Origin: Kyrpidia tusciae DSM 2912
Lineage (GTDB): Bacteria > Bacillota > Bacilli > Kyrpidiales > Kyrpidiaceae
Assembly (NCBI RefSeq): GCF_000092905.1
Contig: NC_014098.1
Location: forward strand, 2,294,001 to 2,358,000
Direction: 5' to 3'
DNA length: 64,000 bases
The notes beneath the pieces were generated by a model. It saw only the letters and a list, made by a program, of their open reading frames with translations, made no database searches and was not told the DNA's origin. Shown here piece after piece: positions 49,537 to 58,184 of this stretch. Position numbers and translations under genes: made by a program. Numbering within the stretch: the first letter of the stretch is position 1; the number at the start of each line of letters is the position of its first letter.

Positions 49537-49669
49537 AGCATTCCAGCCACCCTTCCGATCCAGCAGGCTCTCAACTTAACTATATTAAACAATTCTGTGA
49601 CTCAAGGGAAGGTTCCTTTGATCCAAAAGACAAATAACCCAAAACTTTGGTAGAAAGGATACCCACCAG

Positions 49670-49798
49670 GTGAATAAAAAAGCGTTTAATATTGAGCACG
49701 CCGTTCAAGGTCTTAGTTGGTGGCCCGCCCATGCTTTTGCGATCTCACGACTGCTCATACTTGCCGCTCTCTTTTACGTCCTCCTAAACCGCGTGTGA
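49670..49798 (+). CDS. 42-residue membrane peptide (hypothetical)
   Basis: GTG at 49670 with AAAGGA upstream opens a 42-codon frame NKKAFNIEHAVQGLSWWPAH then a clear transmembrane helix (ISRLLILAALFYVLL) and NRV end. Composition is that of a single-span membrane peptide, too short for most gene finders. It is not recognised. It is divergent from the GntR gene and convergent with the dioxygenase operon. Confidence 0.4.
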   Translation: MNKKAFNIEHAVQGLSWWPAHAFAISRLLILAALFYVLLNRV

Positions 49799-49832
49799 AC
49801 AAGCGTAATTATTAATTTCTATAAAAAAGAAA

Positions 49833-50054
49833 CTAGACTGGAGGATGATTGGTAGTAGGTCCAAAAGGGCTTTCTAGCAATTTCCTAAAAATATCGTCTG
49901 ATTGCCATGTGAGACTTTCCAGCTGCAACGCATCCAGGTAAACCCTTTTTCCTGTCCGACGATCTTGAATCATTAAACGGTCGGAATTTCCGCTTGAATC
50001 TATTTTGACAATAACACTGGCAAATTCGTTTTCAACATTCATAGCCTTGTTCAT
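49833..50054 (-). CDS. Small protein downstream of the ring-hydroxylating dioxygenase
   Basis: A 73-residue protein, ATG at 50054 after AAGGAGG. The core FASVIVKIDSSGNSDRLMIQ followed by DRRTGKRVYLDALQLESLTW looks like a small compact beta domain; I recall similar short proteins next to Rieske dioxygenases in actinobacteria, sometimes mislabelled dihydrodiol dehydrogenase, but cannot verify it here. It has no Cys motifs, so it is not a ferredoxin. Confidence 0.6.
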   Translation of the reverse strand: MNKAMNVENEFASVIVKIDSSGNSDRLMIQDRRTGKRVYLDALQLESLTWQSDDIFRKLLESPFGPTTNHPPV

Positions 50055-50381
50055 GGGTTACTTTCGCCTCCTTAATACAAAACTTGGTCAAATCCAATAT
50101 ATGATCCCTGCTCTGGTACATAATCATAAGATGTTAATCATTAATCGAGCAGTACCAAGACATTCGTTCGCGATTAAATCTTTACTGAAACATTTTGATT
50201 GTTTTGGGCGTTTTGAGCACCCCGTTCGTAGAGAACCATCTCAAACCCCTCCTGGTGATGCTTACTTGCCTTTCCCATACTCTACCCAAGAGGGGCGGAT
50301 GGTCCGATCATATGTTACAAAATTCCTCCCATTTTGATACAGTATATCAGGACCAATTTCGAATTACCAAGAAGCCTCGCC
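50055..50381. other. Intergenic stretch inside the dioxygenase operon
   Basis: An AT-rich gap of about 330 bases between the beta subunit and the 73-aa gene. No frame with a start site. Short minus-strand snippets (such as VTYDRTIRPSWVEYGKGK) look protein-like and may be decayed coding sequence. Confidence 0.4.
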
Positions 50382-50882
50382 TTAGAAGAAAACGGAAATG
50401 GCCCGCGGTAAAACTCGTTGATCGAGGTAGACATAACGCCTCAAAATCTTCCATGAATCACCATCCCGAATTAAAGTATCCTCACGACGCCCCACATAAT
50501 AGTACTCTTCGTGTTCTAACCTTGATTGGTAAACGATAAAGTTTGAATGCACCACAAAACTATTATCGTCCACATTATCCAAAATAAAGATATTTGTCAC
50601 AAATCTCCTCGTCCTCGAACGAGGCTGTTCAGCATGCGCTAATCGCGTTTGCATTCTTTCATAACGTTTGCGCAAAAAGTACTTATCATCCTCGATCAAA
50701 TGCCATTCGCCCAGTACTGGCGATTTTTCCTGGTCATTATCCCTCGTCTCGGTAGTAGGCATCCAATAAACAGCTTCATCTGTAAATAAATCTAGCCACG
50801 CTTCAAAATCTCCTTGGTCTAATAAATAAGCTTCACGATACAGAAATGTTTCAATCTCCTTCAGGATCTCCAGGTTAGTCAT
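50382..50882 (-). CDS. Aromatic ring-hydroxylating dioxygenase beta subunit
   Basis: A 166-residue SnoaL-like protein: FLYREAYLLDQGDFEAWLDLFTDEAVYWMP at the start, then RTRRFVTNIFILD and SRLEHEEYYYVGRREDTLIRDG, the pattern of ring-hydroxylating dioxygenase beta subunits. It has a structural role in the alpha3-beta3 oxygenase. ATG at 50882 follows AGGAGGGGG and overlaps the alpha-subunit stop by eight bases. Base composition is clearly AT-richer than in the flanking core genes, suggesting acquisition. Confidence 0.9.
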   Translation of the reverse strand: MTNLEILKEIETFLYREAYLLDQGDFEAWLDLFTDEAVYWMPTTETRDNDQEKSPVLGEWHLIEDDKYFLRKRYERMQTRLAHAEQPRSRTRRFVTNIFILDNVDDNSFVVHSNFIVYQSRLEHEEYYYVGRREDTLIRDGDSWKILRRYVYLDQRVLPRAISVFF

Positions 50883-52170
50883 GAAAGACCCCCTCCTCAC
50901 TCATCAACTTTAGCCAATATCGATAATAGTTCCTCTGATTCTGCTCGCTGTAATGCCGACCAAGGACACCGGGCAACCCTGGAATTTGAATCTCCCCCTC
51001 GTGACGAATACCCATGGAGTAATCAAAGTTAAACTGTCTCGTCACATAAGGTTTAGTTGCCTTGGTAATTTGCTCGAAATTTTCCCCGTCATCCGCTGCA
51101 AAAATTCCACCAGGAGCATTTTCGCGTTGGGAAAATCTCCTAGCATACTCCTTCGCAACATCAGGAGCTTCACTGTCGTATAAGGGGATTTGCCACAATT
51201 CCGTTTCATCTACTCCTTTAGGATGCCACTGGAATAAATGAATTCCACGAAAAACCCCGAATGTAAGAAACGTTAGATTCGGGAAAATCAGCAGCTGGCC
51301 AACTTGATGCAAGTCTGCATGCACTGGTGAAAGTTTTTCCCTCAGTTTTTTATCCACTGATTCCAAATACCTTTCTGCTTCAGGACCAAGTTGTTTGGCT
51401 ATCATACGATCCAGCTCTAAACCTTTTCCAAATTCAGGTATATCCGCTACGCTATGTCCATTATCGCAGTAAGCATTATAAGATCCAACTGCGTCATAGG
51501 GCGGCATGAAGCCAATTTTAAAAGCGGAGCCATGAGTATATAAGACATGGTAGTCATCTCCAAAATTTTCTGTTGGAATCTTCCAGTTTGTTCTGAGTCT
51601 TAGTTTCATTACTGGACCCGTTACCTCGAAATTCCCCAAACACTTTTCAAAAGCAAGATCCATATACCATAGAAAATCTTTTCCGGCATATTCCACAAAC
51701 GGTGCAGCGTTTGGATCCCAATTCGCGAAGATAAACCCCTTATACGATTCAACCCGCGGAACCTCTCTAAGGCGGTACTTCGAACGATCCAACTCTCCCC
51801 AATATGCGTATTCAAATTCTGGTACGCCAATTAAATTTCCACTATTTTCAAAGGTCCATCCGTGATATGGACATCGATAGAATCTTGAATTTCCAGCATC
51901 AGTTCTACAAATCATCATCCCACGGTGGGGGCAAGCGTTTAAAAATACGTGAATCTTTCCTTCTAAATCCCGAGTTATAATGACAGGATCTTCTCCCATA
52001 TAATTAGTTACGTAGTCTCCTGGCTGTTTAATTTGGCTTTCGTGGGCAACAAAAAGCCAGCTCTTTGTAAATATTTTTTTCAGCTCTTCCTGATAAATCT
52101 CTGGATCCCAGAAAATCGCGGGACTAATCGAACCTTTTTCAAGATCAATAAATCTTTCCAAAGTTTTCAT
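50875..52170 (-). CDS. Aromatic ring-hydroxylating dioxygenase alpha subunit (Rieske)
   Basis: A 431-residue oxygenase. The Rieske [2Fe-2S] ligands are C80, H82, C100 and H103 (ACPHRGMMIC, YRCPYHGW). The mononuclear iron site has H208 and H213 in ENFGDDYHVLYTH, with the bridging Asp at 205/206. It catalyses dihydroxylation of an aromatic ring with electrons from a ferredoxin and reductase that are not encoded in the window. The exact substrate is unknown. It forms an operon with the beta subunit and, upstream, a LigAB-type extradiol dioxygenase. Confidence 0.92.
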   Translation of the reverse strand: MKTLERFIDLEKGSISPAIFWDPEIYQEELKKIFTKSWLFVAHESQIKQPGDYVTNYMGEDPVIITRDLEGKIHVFLNACPHRGMMICRTDAGNSRFYRCPYHGWTFENSGNLIGVPEFEYAYWGELDRSKYRLREVPRVESYKGFIFANWDPNAAPFVEYAGKDFLWYMDLAFEKCLGNFEVTGPVMKLRLRTNWKIPTENFGDDYHVLYTHGSAFKIGFMPPYDAVGSYNAYCDNGHSVADIPEFGKGLELDRMIAKQLGPEAERYLESVDKKLREKLSPVHADLHQVGQLLIFPNLTFLTFGVFRGIHLFQWHPKGVDETELWQIPLYDSEAPDVAKEYARRFSQRENAPGGIFAADDGENFEQITKATKPYVTRQFNFDYSMGIRHEGEIQIPGLPGVLGRHYSEQNQRNYYRYWLKLMSEEGVFHD

Positions 52171-52231
52171 AACCGCTTTCCTCCTTTACATCTGACTGCC
52201 CGGAGCCGCGCATCATGCTCCTGTTACTTGA

Positions 52232-53038
52232 TCAAACTTCCATGACCACGCTGCCCATTCCCGTTGCCCAGGACTGGGGAGCTTCATAGTACAGAATTCT
52301 CCCTTGCCTACCCTGAACCATGGAAGCCATCATGATCCAGTTGCGAATCTCCTGGCCCCCATTGCCCCCTTTTTCCATAATTTCTTCAGTCGAAAGATCG
52401 TAGAGTTCCTCCACACGCCCGGAAGAGATCACATCCAACAGCATGCGATCCCACTCTTCATTGATGCCGCCGGTTCCAGGCGGAAGCCAGTGGGAAAGGC
52501 CACCGGTCCCAATAACCGCAACCCTTTCGTTCTCCGGACGCAACGTTTCAATGGTCTCGCGCAAAACCTGCGCCAACTTTACGCACCGTTTCATGCTGGG
52601 CATAGGTTGAGTCATAATATTGGTGAGAAGGACGACAACGGGAATCTTCATTCCCGGATTGGCGTAGAGCAACGGCAACATCACACCGTGATCCAGCAAT
52701 AGTTCTTCAGAAGTTGCCAGATCAAATTCGTTGTCAAAAGCATGTTGTACAAAACTTTGTGCAAAATCCCGGTGCCCGGTTACCTGAACTTTAGGGATAT
52801 CCATGTCTCCGTACGCCATGTGCTTGTCACCGACACCTACACAAAACGCCGGCATATTATCCAAATGAAGATTGACCATGTGTTCGCTGGACATGCAAAC
52901 AATGACATCCGGCCTAGCATCTTGAATGTAGCGCCCAAAGCGCCGAAATCCTTCAACAACATTCTTGGCCTGTTCTTCCACTCCGTGACTGCTCATCATG
53001 ATATGAGAAGTAGCCGCTGCCGCAACAATTTTTCCCAC
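52232..53038 (-). CDS. Class III extradiol ring-cleavage dioxygenase, catalytic (LigB-type) subunit
   Basis: A protein of about 268 residues. It shows the LigB layout: N-terminal His in AAAATSHIMM, SSEHMVNLHLDN with the second His, and GTGGLSHWLPPG near residue 180 with the catalytic His. It cleaves a catechol-type ring meta to the hydroxyls using Fe(II). GTG at 53038 is the well-spaced start after AGGAGG. The LigA-like partner lies about 90 bases upstream, an arrangement like CarBa-CarBb. Confidence 0.88.
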   Translation of the reverse strand: MGKIVAAAATSHIMMSSHGVEEQAKNVVEGFRRFGRYIQDARPDVIVCMSSEHMVNLHLDNMPAFCVGVGDKHMAYGDMDIPKVQVTGHRDFAQSFVQHAFDNEFDLATSEELLLDHGVMLPLLYANPGMKIPVVVLLTNIMTQPMPSMKRCVKLAQVLRETIETLRPENERVAVIGTGGLSHWLPPGTGGINEEWDRMLLDVISSGRVEELYDLSTEEIMEKGGNGGQEIRNWIMMASMVQGRQGRILYYEAPQSWATGMGSVVMEV

Positions 53039-53129
53039 GGTCAATACCTCCTCGTCCGCTTCGGGGCTGTTTTCGTTCCATTTTTAGAATCAACCAGTAT
53101 AATCTGATGAAACTGTAAGTTTCTGAATT

Positions 53130-53390
53130 CTACAAGTCCTGAACATACTCCTTCACAGTCACGTGCCGAGCAGCGTCTTCATTTTTGAGCAACAAGTACC
53201 AGATCTGCAGGATCGGATGCATACCGATCGCGGACAATTTGGGCGGTTCGCCCACCTTCAAACCCTCGATTTCGTCTTCGGTCAACGTATATCGGCGAAG
53301 AACCGAATCCTCGTCACGCTTAAATGCGGCCGCAAGCTCTTTATCACGAACGATGTCCTGAACCAGTTTGTTCACTTGCCAAGCGCTCAT
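53130..53390 (-). CDS. LigA-type small subunit of the extradiol dioxygenase
   Basis: An 86-residue helical protein (SAWQVNKLVQDIVRDKELAAAFKRD..., RYTLTEDEIEGLKVGEPPKL, ISxHPILQIW-like) matching the protocatechuate 4,5-dioxygenase alpha-subunit family. It caps the active site of the LigB-type subunit. ATG at 53390 has AGGAGC upstream; a longer frame overlaps the hydrolase gene. Confidence 0.85.
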   Translation of the reverse strand: MSAWQVNKLVQDIVRDKELAAAFKRDEDSVLRRYTLTEDEIEGLKVGEPPKLSAIGMHPILQIWYLLLKNEDAARHVTVKEYVQDL

Positions 53391-53433
53391 CGTCCAATCC
53401 GCTCCTTTTGGATAGAAGATAGGCGTTAATAGG

Positions 53434-54261
53434 TTACGCATTCTTTAAAAAGTAGAGCGTAACGGCACAGAACTCATCAGGATGTTCGATCATCGCCCAA
53501 TGACCGCAATTCGGGATAATATGCATCCAGGCATTCTCTATCAGCCTGCAGATCTCCCAGGATTCATCAATGGGAACCATGCGGTCGTTCTTTCCATGAA
53601 TAACCAGAGTTTTGTGAGGGATACTCTGTAACTCTTCATCCTCATAGAACATTCCGTTCTTTTCCACCCACTTCATCGTGCCAATATACGCTTCCATCGT
53701 TCCTGGACTTTGACTGAGTGCCAGCCGATAATCGACCATGGCCTCATCCACTTCAAACTTTGGATTGGTTAAACCACGAACAATCTTATACATCTGTTCA
53801 CGTCCAGGCGTATATTTCAGCACTGCATTTAATTCTTCACTCCGCTGGACAGGGCGGTGTCTGCCGGCACTGCCCAATAAAACCAACTTGTTGACCAGTT
53901 CCGGACGTTGAATGCATACCCCCAGTGAAGCCGCACCCCCCATCGAATTGCCGACCAGATTTAACTTGGAGACGTTCATAGATTGAATGACTCCAATAAG
54001 ATGATCGATCCTGGCCTGGTTCGAATATTCAAAGGTAGCTGGATCGGGCTTGTCCGTTTTTCCAAACCCGACCATATCAATGGCCACCGCACGAAATCCT
54101 GCAGCCGCAAAGCGGGGCAGCGTATCTTTCCAGTTCCCCCAAGCGTCCGCACCCGCTCCTCCACCATGGACGAAGAGGACCGTTTCGCCGCTACCTGTTT
54201 CCCACACATGCGTCTTAATGCCGTTGGCCACAATATAGTCTTCTCTCAACTCGTCTGCCAT
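53434..54261 (-). CDS. Alpha/beta hydrolase, meta-cleavage product hydrolase type
   Basis: A 275-residue hydrolase with oxyanion loop FVHGGGAGADAWGNW, nucleophile elbow GNSMGG (serine near residue 108), acid near HGKNDRMVP and catalytic His in CGHWAMIEHP. This resembles BphD/CarC C-C hydrolases that split meta-cleavage products. ATG at 54261 follows GAGGAGG. It is the first gene of the dioxygenase operon, below the promoter at 54395-54423. Confidence 0.9.
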   Translation of the reverse strand: MADELREDYIVANGIKTHVWETGSGETVLFVHGGGAGADAWGNWKDTLPRFAAAGFRAVAIDMVGFGKTDKPDPATFEYSNQARIDHLIGVIQSMNVSKLNLVGNSMGGAASLGVCIQRPELVNKLVLLGSAGRHRPVQRSEELNAVLKYTPGREQMYKIVRGLTNPKFEVDEAMVDYRLALSQSPGTMEAYIGTMKWVEKNGMFYEDEELQSIPHKTLVIHGKNDRMVPIDESWEICRLIENAWMHIIPNCGHWAMIEHPDEFCAVTLYFLKNA

Positions 54262-54394
54262 GTTTTTCCTCCTCATACGATAGTGGTAGAAGTTCTCTTT
54301 CGTAGAATTTCCAAGAGGTCCGGAACTGCTGGGGTAACGTTCTTCCTTGATACCCCCTTTACACTTAAATGTTGATACTGAGTTTTCAGGTTTA

Positions 54395-54455
54395 ATTTTA
54401 GAATTACAACGGCGAAATGTCAAGAGCCCGATCCGTTAACATCTTGTCGAAAGGG
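54395..54455 (-). repeat. Dispersed repeat copy 2 carrying the promoter of the dioxygenase operon
   Basis: Minus strand TTGACA (54423-54418), 17-base spacer, TAAAAT (54400-54395), about 135 bases before the hydrolase start. The block upstream of the -35 (TCCGTTAACATCTT on the plus strand, then CGAAAGGGGG) matches copies at 46412 and 59732. Confidence 0.6.
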
Positions 54456-54525
54456 GGTTCTCTCATGAACCCGGATTTCGAAGTTTCTGGCCCTCGGAAT
54501 GTTTAAGAATGGTTATTCATTCCTG

Positions 54526-54740
<215 letters not shown>

Positions 54741-54798
54741 CGAGCGCACAACAAATGCGGAAAGAAAAATTCCCCTTTTTTTCGTTTCAAGCTTCTCT

Positions 54799-55566
54799 TT
54801 AGGCTTGTTCCGTCCGACCCGACAGTAACCGTCCGGCCCGGGGTACAATCGGATCCAGTTCTAACACCGTTAACAATCGGTACACGGTCGCCGTCGCGGC
54901 CGATAACACCGGCAGTCCCACTTTGTCCTCCACCACCTGAATCGCGGGAAGCGAAGGCATTTGGACACACGCAGACAGAACGAGGGCTTCGGCACGGCTC
55001 AAATCAAGCCCATCGACGACTGCGGGTAAATTCATCGGATCCAGTCGCCCGACGGCGAGGTTATCCGCCACCTCCAGACTGACAGAGTCCGTCACTTCGA
55101 TGCCGTATGACTGAATATACCCAACCACCAACTCTGTCAACGGTTTGACGTAAGGAGCCACCACGGCCACCCGCTTCACTCCAAGGGCCTCAATGCCGGC
55201 AATTAGAGCGCCCGCACTGCTGATCACCGGAATCGGGGCGCCATTCTCCCGAGCCACACGCTGCAGCCGTGTCTCCGAACACTCGTGATACCCGGCTCCC
55301 TGAGACATGATGGCCACCAAACAGGCATAAGCCATCGCGTCACACCGGGCATCGGACAACTCTATAGCGCAACGATCGCTGTCTTTGTCCATTTGCGCCA
55401 GTTCTTCTTTCGTTACGTGCTGCATCCGCATACGGCTGCTGTGAAATGTAAATGTTACATCCGGATCGATCTCCTCTGATCGCGCCCTTAACATCGCCGG
55501 GATCTCTGTCTCCATCGTCGTGTTGGAACTCGGCACGATCAGGCCAATCCGGTAGTTTCTCTTCAT
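54799..55566 (-). CDS. Maleate cis-trans isomerase-like Asp/Glu racemase-superfamily enzyme
   Basis: A 255-residue protein. RIGLIVPSSNTTMETEIPAML at the N-terminus is the maleate isomerase/arylmalonate decarboxylase signature; the two catalytic cysteines fit YACLVAIMSQG (about residue 82) and LSACVQMPSL (about 198). It would convert maleate to fumarate. ATG at 55566 overlaps the stop of the 142-aa gene, so it is the last gene of the gentisate operon. Other members act on different dicarboxylates, so the substrate is inferred from context. Confidence 0.82.
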   Translation of the reverse strand: MKRNYRIGLIVPSSNTTMETEIPAMLRARSEEIDPDVTFTFHSSRMRMQHVTKEELAQMDKDSDRCAIELSDARCDAMAYACLVAIMSQGAGYHECSETRLQRVARENGAPIPVISSAGALIAGIEALGVKRVAVVAPYVKPLTELVVGYIQSYGIEVTDSVSLEVADNLAVGRLDPMNLPAVVDGLDLSRAEALVLSACVQMPSLPAIQVVEDKVGLPVLSAATATVYRLLTVLELDPIVPRAGRLLSGRTEQA

Positions 55567-55991
55567 CCTGCTTCTCCCCTTCCCTGAACGGGAGTACAGT
55601 GGCCTTCCCCTGATATCCAAATGTAACCCTGCATTGGACGGGTTTCAGTGATCAGGCATTCCGACACCCGTCCCTTCAACCATCTGCCTCCCAGGCACAT
55701 CCAGTGGAGATGATTCACGACCTGATCCACCGAGACGTCGGTTATCCACTTCGACACGTGGGAACGACCATCAATCCATCGTTCCGGTGCCTCGCCGACC
55801 GTTCCCCACCCGATAGCAAACGATTGTGAGTCAGGGACCTCGTATACCGCTGCGATGGCGAAGACAAGTCGTTTGTTTCCGAGGGTCACCGCCACGCGGG
55901 CTCCGCACAATGTCTCGGAATCCATGGTTGCAACACGACGACACAGGCTGCCGTATCGAAAAGGTCCGTTGGTGCCCCGCATGCGGATCAC
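55563..55991 (-). CDS. Unknown 142-residue protein, coupled in gentisate operon
   Basis: The GTG at 55991 directly follows the stop of the FAH-family gene, and its own stop overlaps the start of the maleate isomerase-like gene (ATGA). An internal ATG at 55925 is an alternative start without a ribosome site. The sequence is soluble, beta-rich and Trp-rich (AIGWGTVGEAPERWIDGRSH, LHWMCLGGRWLKG). I do not recognise the family. Tight coupling on both sides argues that it is expressed and used with its neighbours. Confidence 0.65.
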   Translation of the reverse strand: MIRMRGTNGPFRYGSLCRRVATMDSETLCGARVAVTLGNKRLVFAIAAVYEVPDSQSFAIGWGTVGEAPERWIDGRSHVSKWITDVSVDQVVNHLHWMCLGGRWLKGRVSECLITETRPMQGYIWISGEGHCTPVQGRGEAG

Positions 55992-56816
55992 TCACTTTTC
56001 ATCCACGTTCACCGAGAACTCGCCGATCCGCTCAATCCGGATCCGCACCACGTCCCCCTTCGCGATCGGCCCCACCCCCTCCGGCGTCCCCGTCGTCACA
56101 ATGTCTCCCGGGTACAACGTCATCACATGGCTGACCACTTCAAAAAACCGGTAGCAATCATAGATCAAATCCCGCGTATTGGCATGCTGCCGCCGCTCCC
56201 CGTTCACCCACAGCTCCATCTCCAACCGGTGCGGGTCCCCCACCTCGTCCGCCGTCACGATCCACGGTCCGATCGGCGTGAACGTGTCGAACGACTTGCG
56301 CATCGGCCGGTCCTCTTTCCCCCGCACCGTGATGTCCATCAGCGCAAAATACCCGAAGATATACTCCGCCGCCCTCGACGCGGGTACATCCTTCGCCTTT
56401 CTCCCTACCACAAAGGCCAGCTCCGCCTCATGGTCCGTCCGCCGGTCCCGGTACGGCAAAAGCACCGTCTCCCCCGGTCCGATGATCGATGACGGCGCCT
56501 TCAGAAAAAAACCCAGCCCCTCCACCGTCGACGCGATGTTCATCTCCTGCTGGTGCAACACGTAGTTGACCGGCGCCGCCACGATCTTGCTCGGCCCGGG
56601 TACCGGCGCCCGCAACCGCACCTCCGACAACGCCTGAGACCCTCCCGCCTCCAAACGTCTCTCGATCGCCGGCCGCACCTCCGCAAACCGCTCCATCACC
56701 CGCACCAACGATTCCTGCACCCGTCCCGGGTCCCACCCCACCACCTCTCCCACATCCACCATGCGGTCTCCCTGCACCACACCCAACCGGTTCTCATTGA
56801 ATACCGCCAATTTCAT
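55992..56816 (-). CDS. FAH-family hydrolase (fumarylpyruvate or maleylpyruvate hydrolase)
   Basis: A 274-residue FAH-domain protein: KIVAAPVNYVLHQQEM, FFLKAPSSIIGPGETVLLP, DHEAELAFVVGRKAKDV (metal-binding acidic residues), MDITVRGKEDRPMRKSFDTF and the closing GDIVTTGTPEGVGPI. It lies just below gentisate dioxygenase and should cleave the ring-fission product or its isomer to pyruvate and a C4 acid. ATG at 56816 is chosen by homology of KLAVFNENRLGVV; the ribosome site is weak. Confidence 0.88.
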   Translation of the reverse strand: MKLAVFNENRLGVVQGDRMVDVGEVVGWDPGRVQESLVRVMERFAEVRPAIERRLEAGGSQALSEVRLRAPVPGPSKIVAAPVNYVLHQQEMNIASTVEGLGFFLKAPSSIIGPGETVLLPYRDRRTDHEAELAFVVGRKAKDVPASRAAEYIFGYFALMDITVRGKEDRPMRKSFDTFTPIGPWIVTADEVGDPHRLEMELWVNGERRQHANTRDLIYDCYRFFEVVSHVMTLYPGDIVTTGTPEGVGPIAKGDVVRIRIERIGEFSVNVDEK

Positions 56817-56884
56817 CTGCACCCATCCCGCCTTCCGTACCCGTTTTCTGCCGCATCCTTTTCCCCGACTTCCCCGCCGGCCGC

Positions 56885-57994
56885 TCACCGCAGAGGCTCG
56901 AACACCCGGACCACGTCCTGCCACCCGGTCGGGTGGGCCTCCTCCCGCTCCAGCCCCAGCTTCTCCATCACCGGACGGTCATTGATCGAGAACAAATACG
57001 CCTCCGTCTCTCCCGTGTTCACATGCTCATGCCACGCCCACGGCGGCACCACAAAGAAATCTCCCGCCTCCCAGTCAAACCGCTCCCCGTTGATCACCGT
57101 GTACCCCCGTCCTTCTTTCACGTGGTACACCGCGCTGCTCACATGCCGGTGCGCCTGGGTGTGCATCCCCGGCGCCAGCTTTTGGATCCAGCTCCCAATC
57201 CGCGCGTCGGCCGATTCCCCGTTGTTCGGATTGATATACTCCAGTGCGTATCCATCGCACGGGTCCGCCTCCAGTTCCGACAAACGGTCCAACGCCCGCT
57301 GGGTCTGCTCCCACGTGTACAGAATCAACGACGACGGATATCCGCCCTCTCCCCGCCGGGCCCCCACCGGCCGCATCATTCCTCCCGCATACCGCAGCGC
57401 CGAATAATTGGGCGGATACTTCACCGGGTGTCGATCTTCCGGATACGGCTCGAAAAACGACACCTTCAGCCGATCCAGCAGCGGCACGTCCAGCCCGTCC
57501 ATCCACATCATCGGCTCCGTCCCCTCATGGCCGTGATCGTGCCACGTCCACGGCGGCGTCAGGATGAAATCCCCTTTCTCCATGTAGACTTTTTCGCCCT
57601 CCACCGTCGTGTACGCCTTCTCCCCCTCCAGGATGAACCGGATCGCCCCCTGAATGTGCCGGTGGGACGGCGCCACCTCCCCGGGCAACAACAACTGAAT
57701 CCCCGCGTACAGCGTCCGGGTCGCCGCCATGGGAATCCCCTTGGCCTTCAGCCCCGGATTCTCCAGATAGATCACCCGGCGCTCCCCGCCCCGCTCCGGC
57801 GTCACCAGCTCCCCGCTGCGCAACACCCGTTCCCGGATGACCGACCATTTCCACAGGTACGGCACCGCGTCGGTGGCCGGCTCCTTGGTGATGACTCCTT
57901 GGATCACCGCCCAGAGCGGACCCAGGTAATACCGTTCAATCTCCTCGTGAAACGCCTCCAGCTCTGGAGACCACGTGTGTTCTTCCGCCCCCAT
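56885..57994 (-). CDS. Gentisate 1,2-dioxygenase
   Basis: A 369-residue bicupin. Cupin 1: PSHRHIQGAIRFILEGEKAY and FILTPPWTWHDHGHE; cupin 2: HTQAHRHVSSAVYHVKEGRG and FFVVPPWAWHEHVN, with the three-His iron site in the first. It opens gentisate to maleylpyruvate. ATG at 57994 follows GAAGGAGG. It is the first gene of a run with an FAH-family hydrolase, an unknown protein and a maleate isomerase-like enzyme. Confidence 0.93.
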   Translation of the reverse strand: MGAEEHTWSPELEAFHEEIERYYLGPLWAVIQGVITKEPATDAVPYLWKWSVIRERVLRSGELVTPERGGERRVIYLENPGLKAKGIPMAATRTLYAGIQLLLPGEVAPSHRHIQGAIRFILEGEKAYTTVEGEKVYMEKGDFILTPPWTWHDHGHEGTEPMMWMDGLDVPLLDRLKVSFFEPYPEDRHPVKYPPNYSALRYAGGMMRPVGARRGEGGYPSSLILYTWEQTQRALDRLSELEADPCDGYALEYINPNNGESADARIGSWIQKLAPGMHTQAHRHVSSAVYHVKEGRGYTVINGERFDWEAGDFFVVPPWAWHEHVNTGETEAYLFSINDRPVMEKLGLEREEAHPTGWQDVVRVFEPLR

Positions 57995-58184
57995 TTTTCC
58001 CACGCCTCCTTCAATCTCTCGGTCACTTCGAAGTCTGAAAATCGGCACAGGCCACGTTCCATTCCCGAATCTCCGCTTCCATTCCCTTGGCTCGACAGGC
58101 AGGATCTTCTCCCACTGTCCGTTCGGCCAAGACCTCAAGGCCACTGTCAGCCATCCGTCACTAGTACATGTTTCTAAAAACCGC

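Noticed and set aside
56553-58177. Large plus-strand frames opposite the gentisate genes
   Set aside because: Arg/Pro/His-rich antisense shadows of GC-rich coding sequence.
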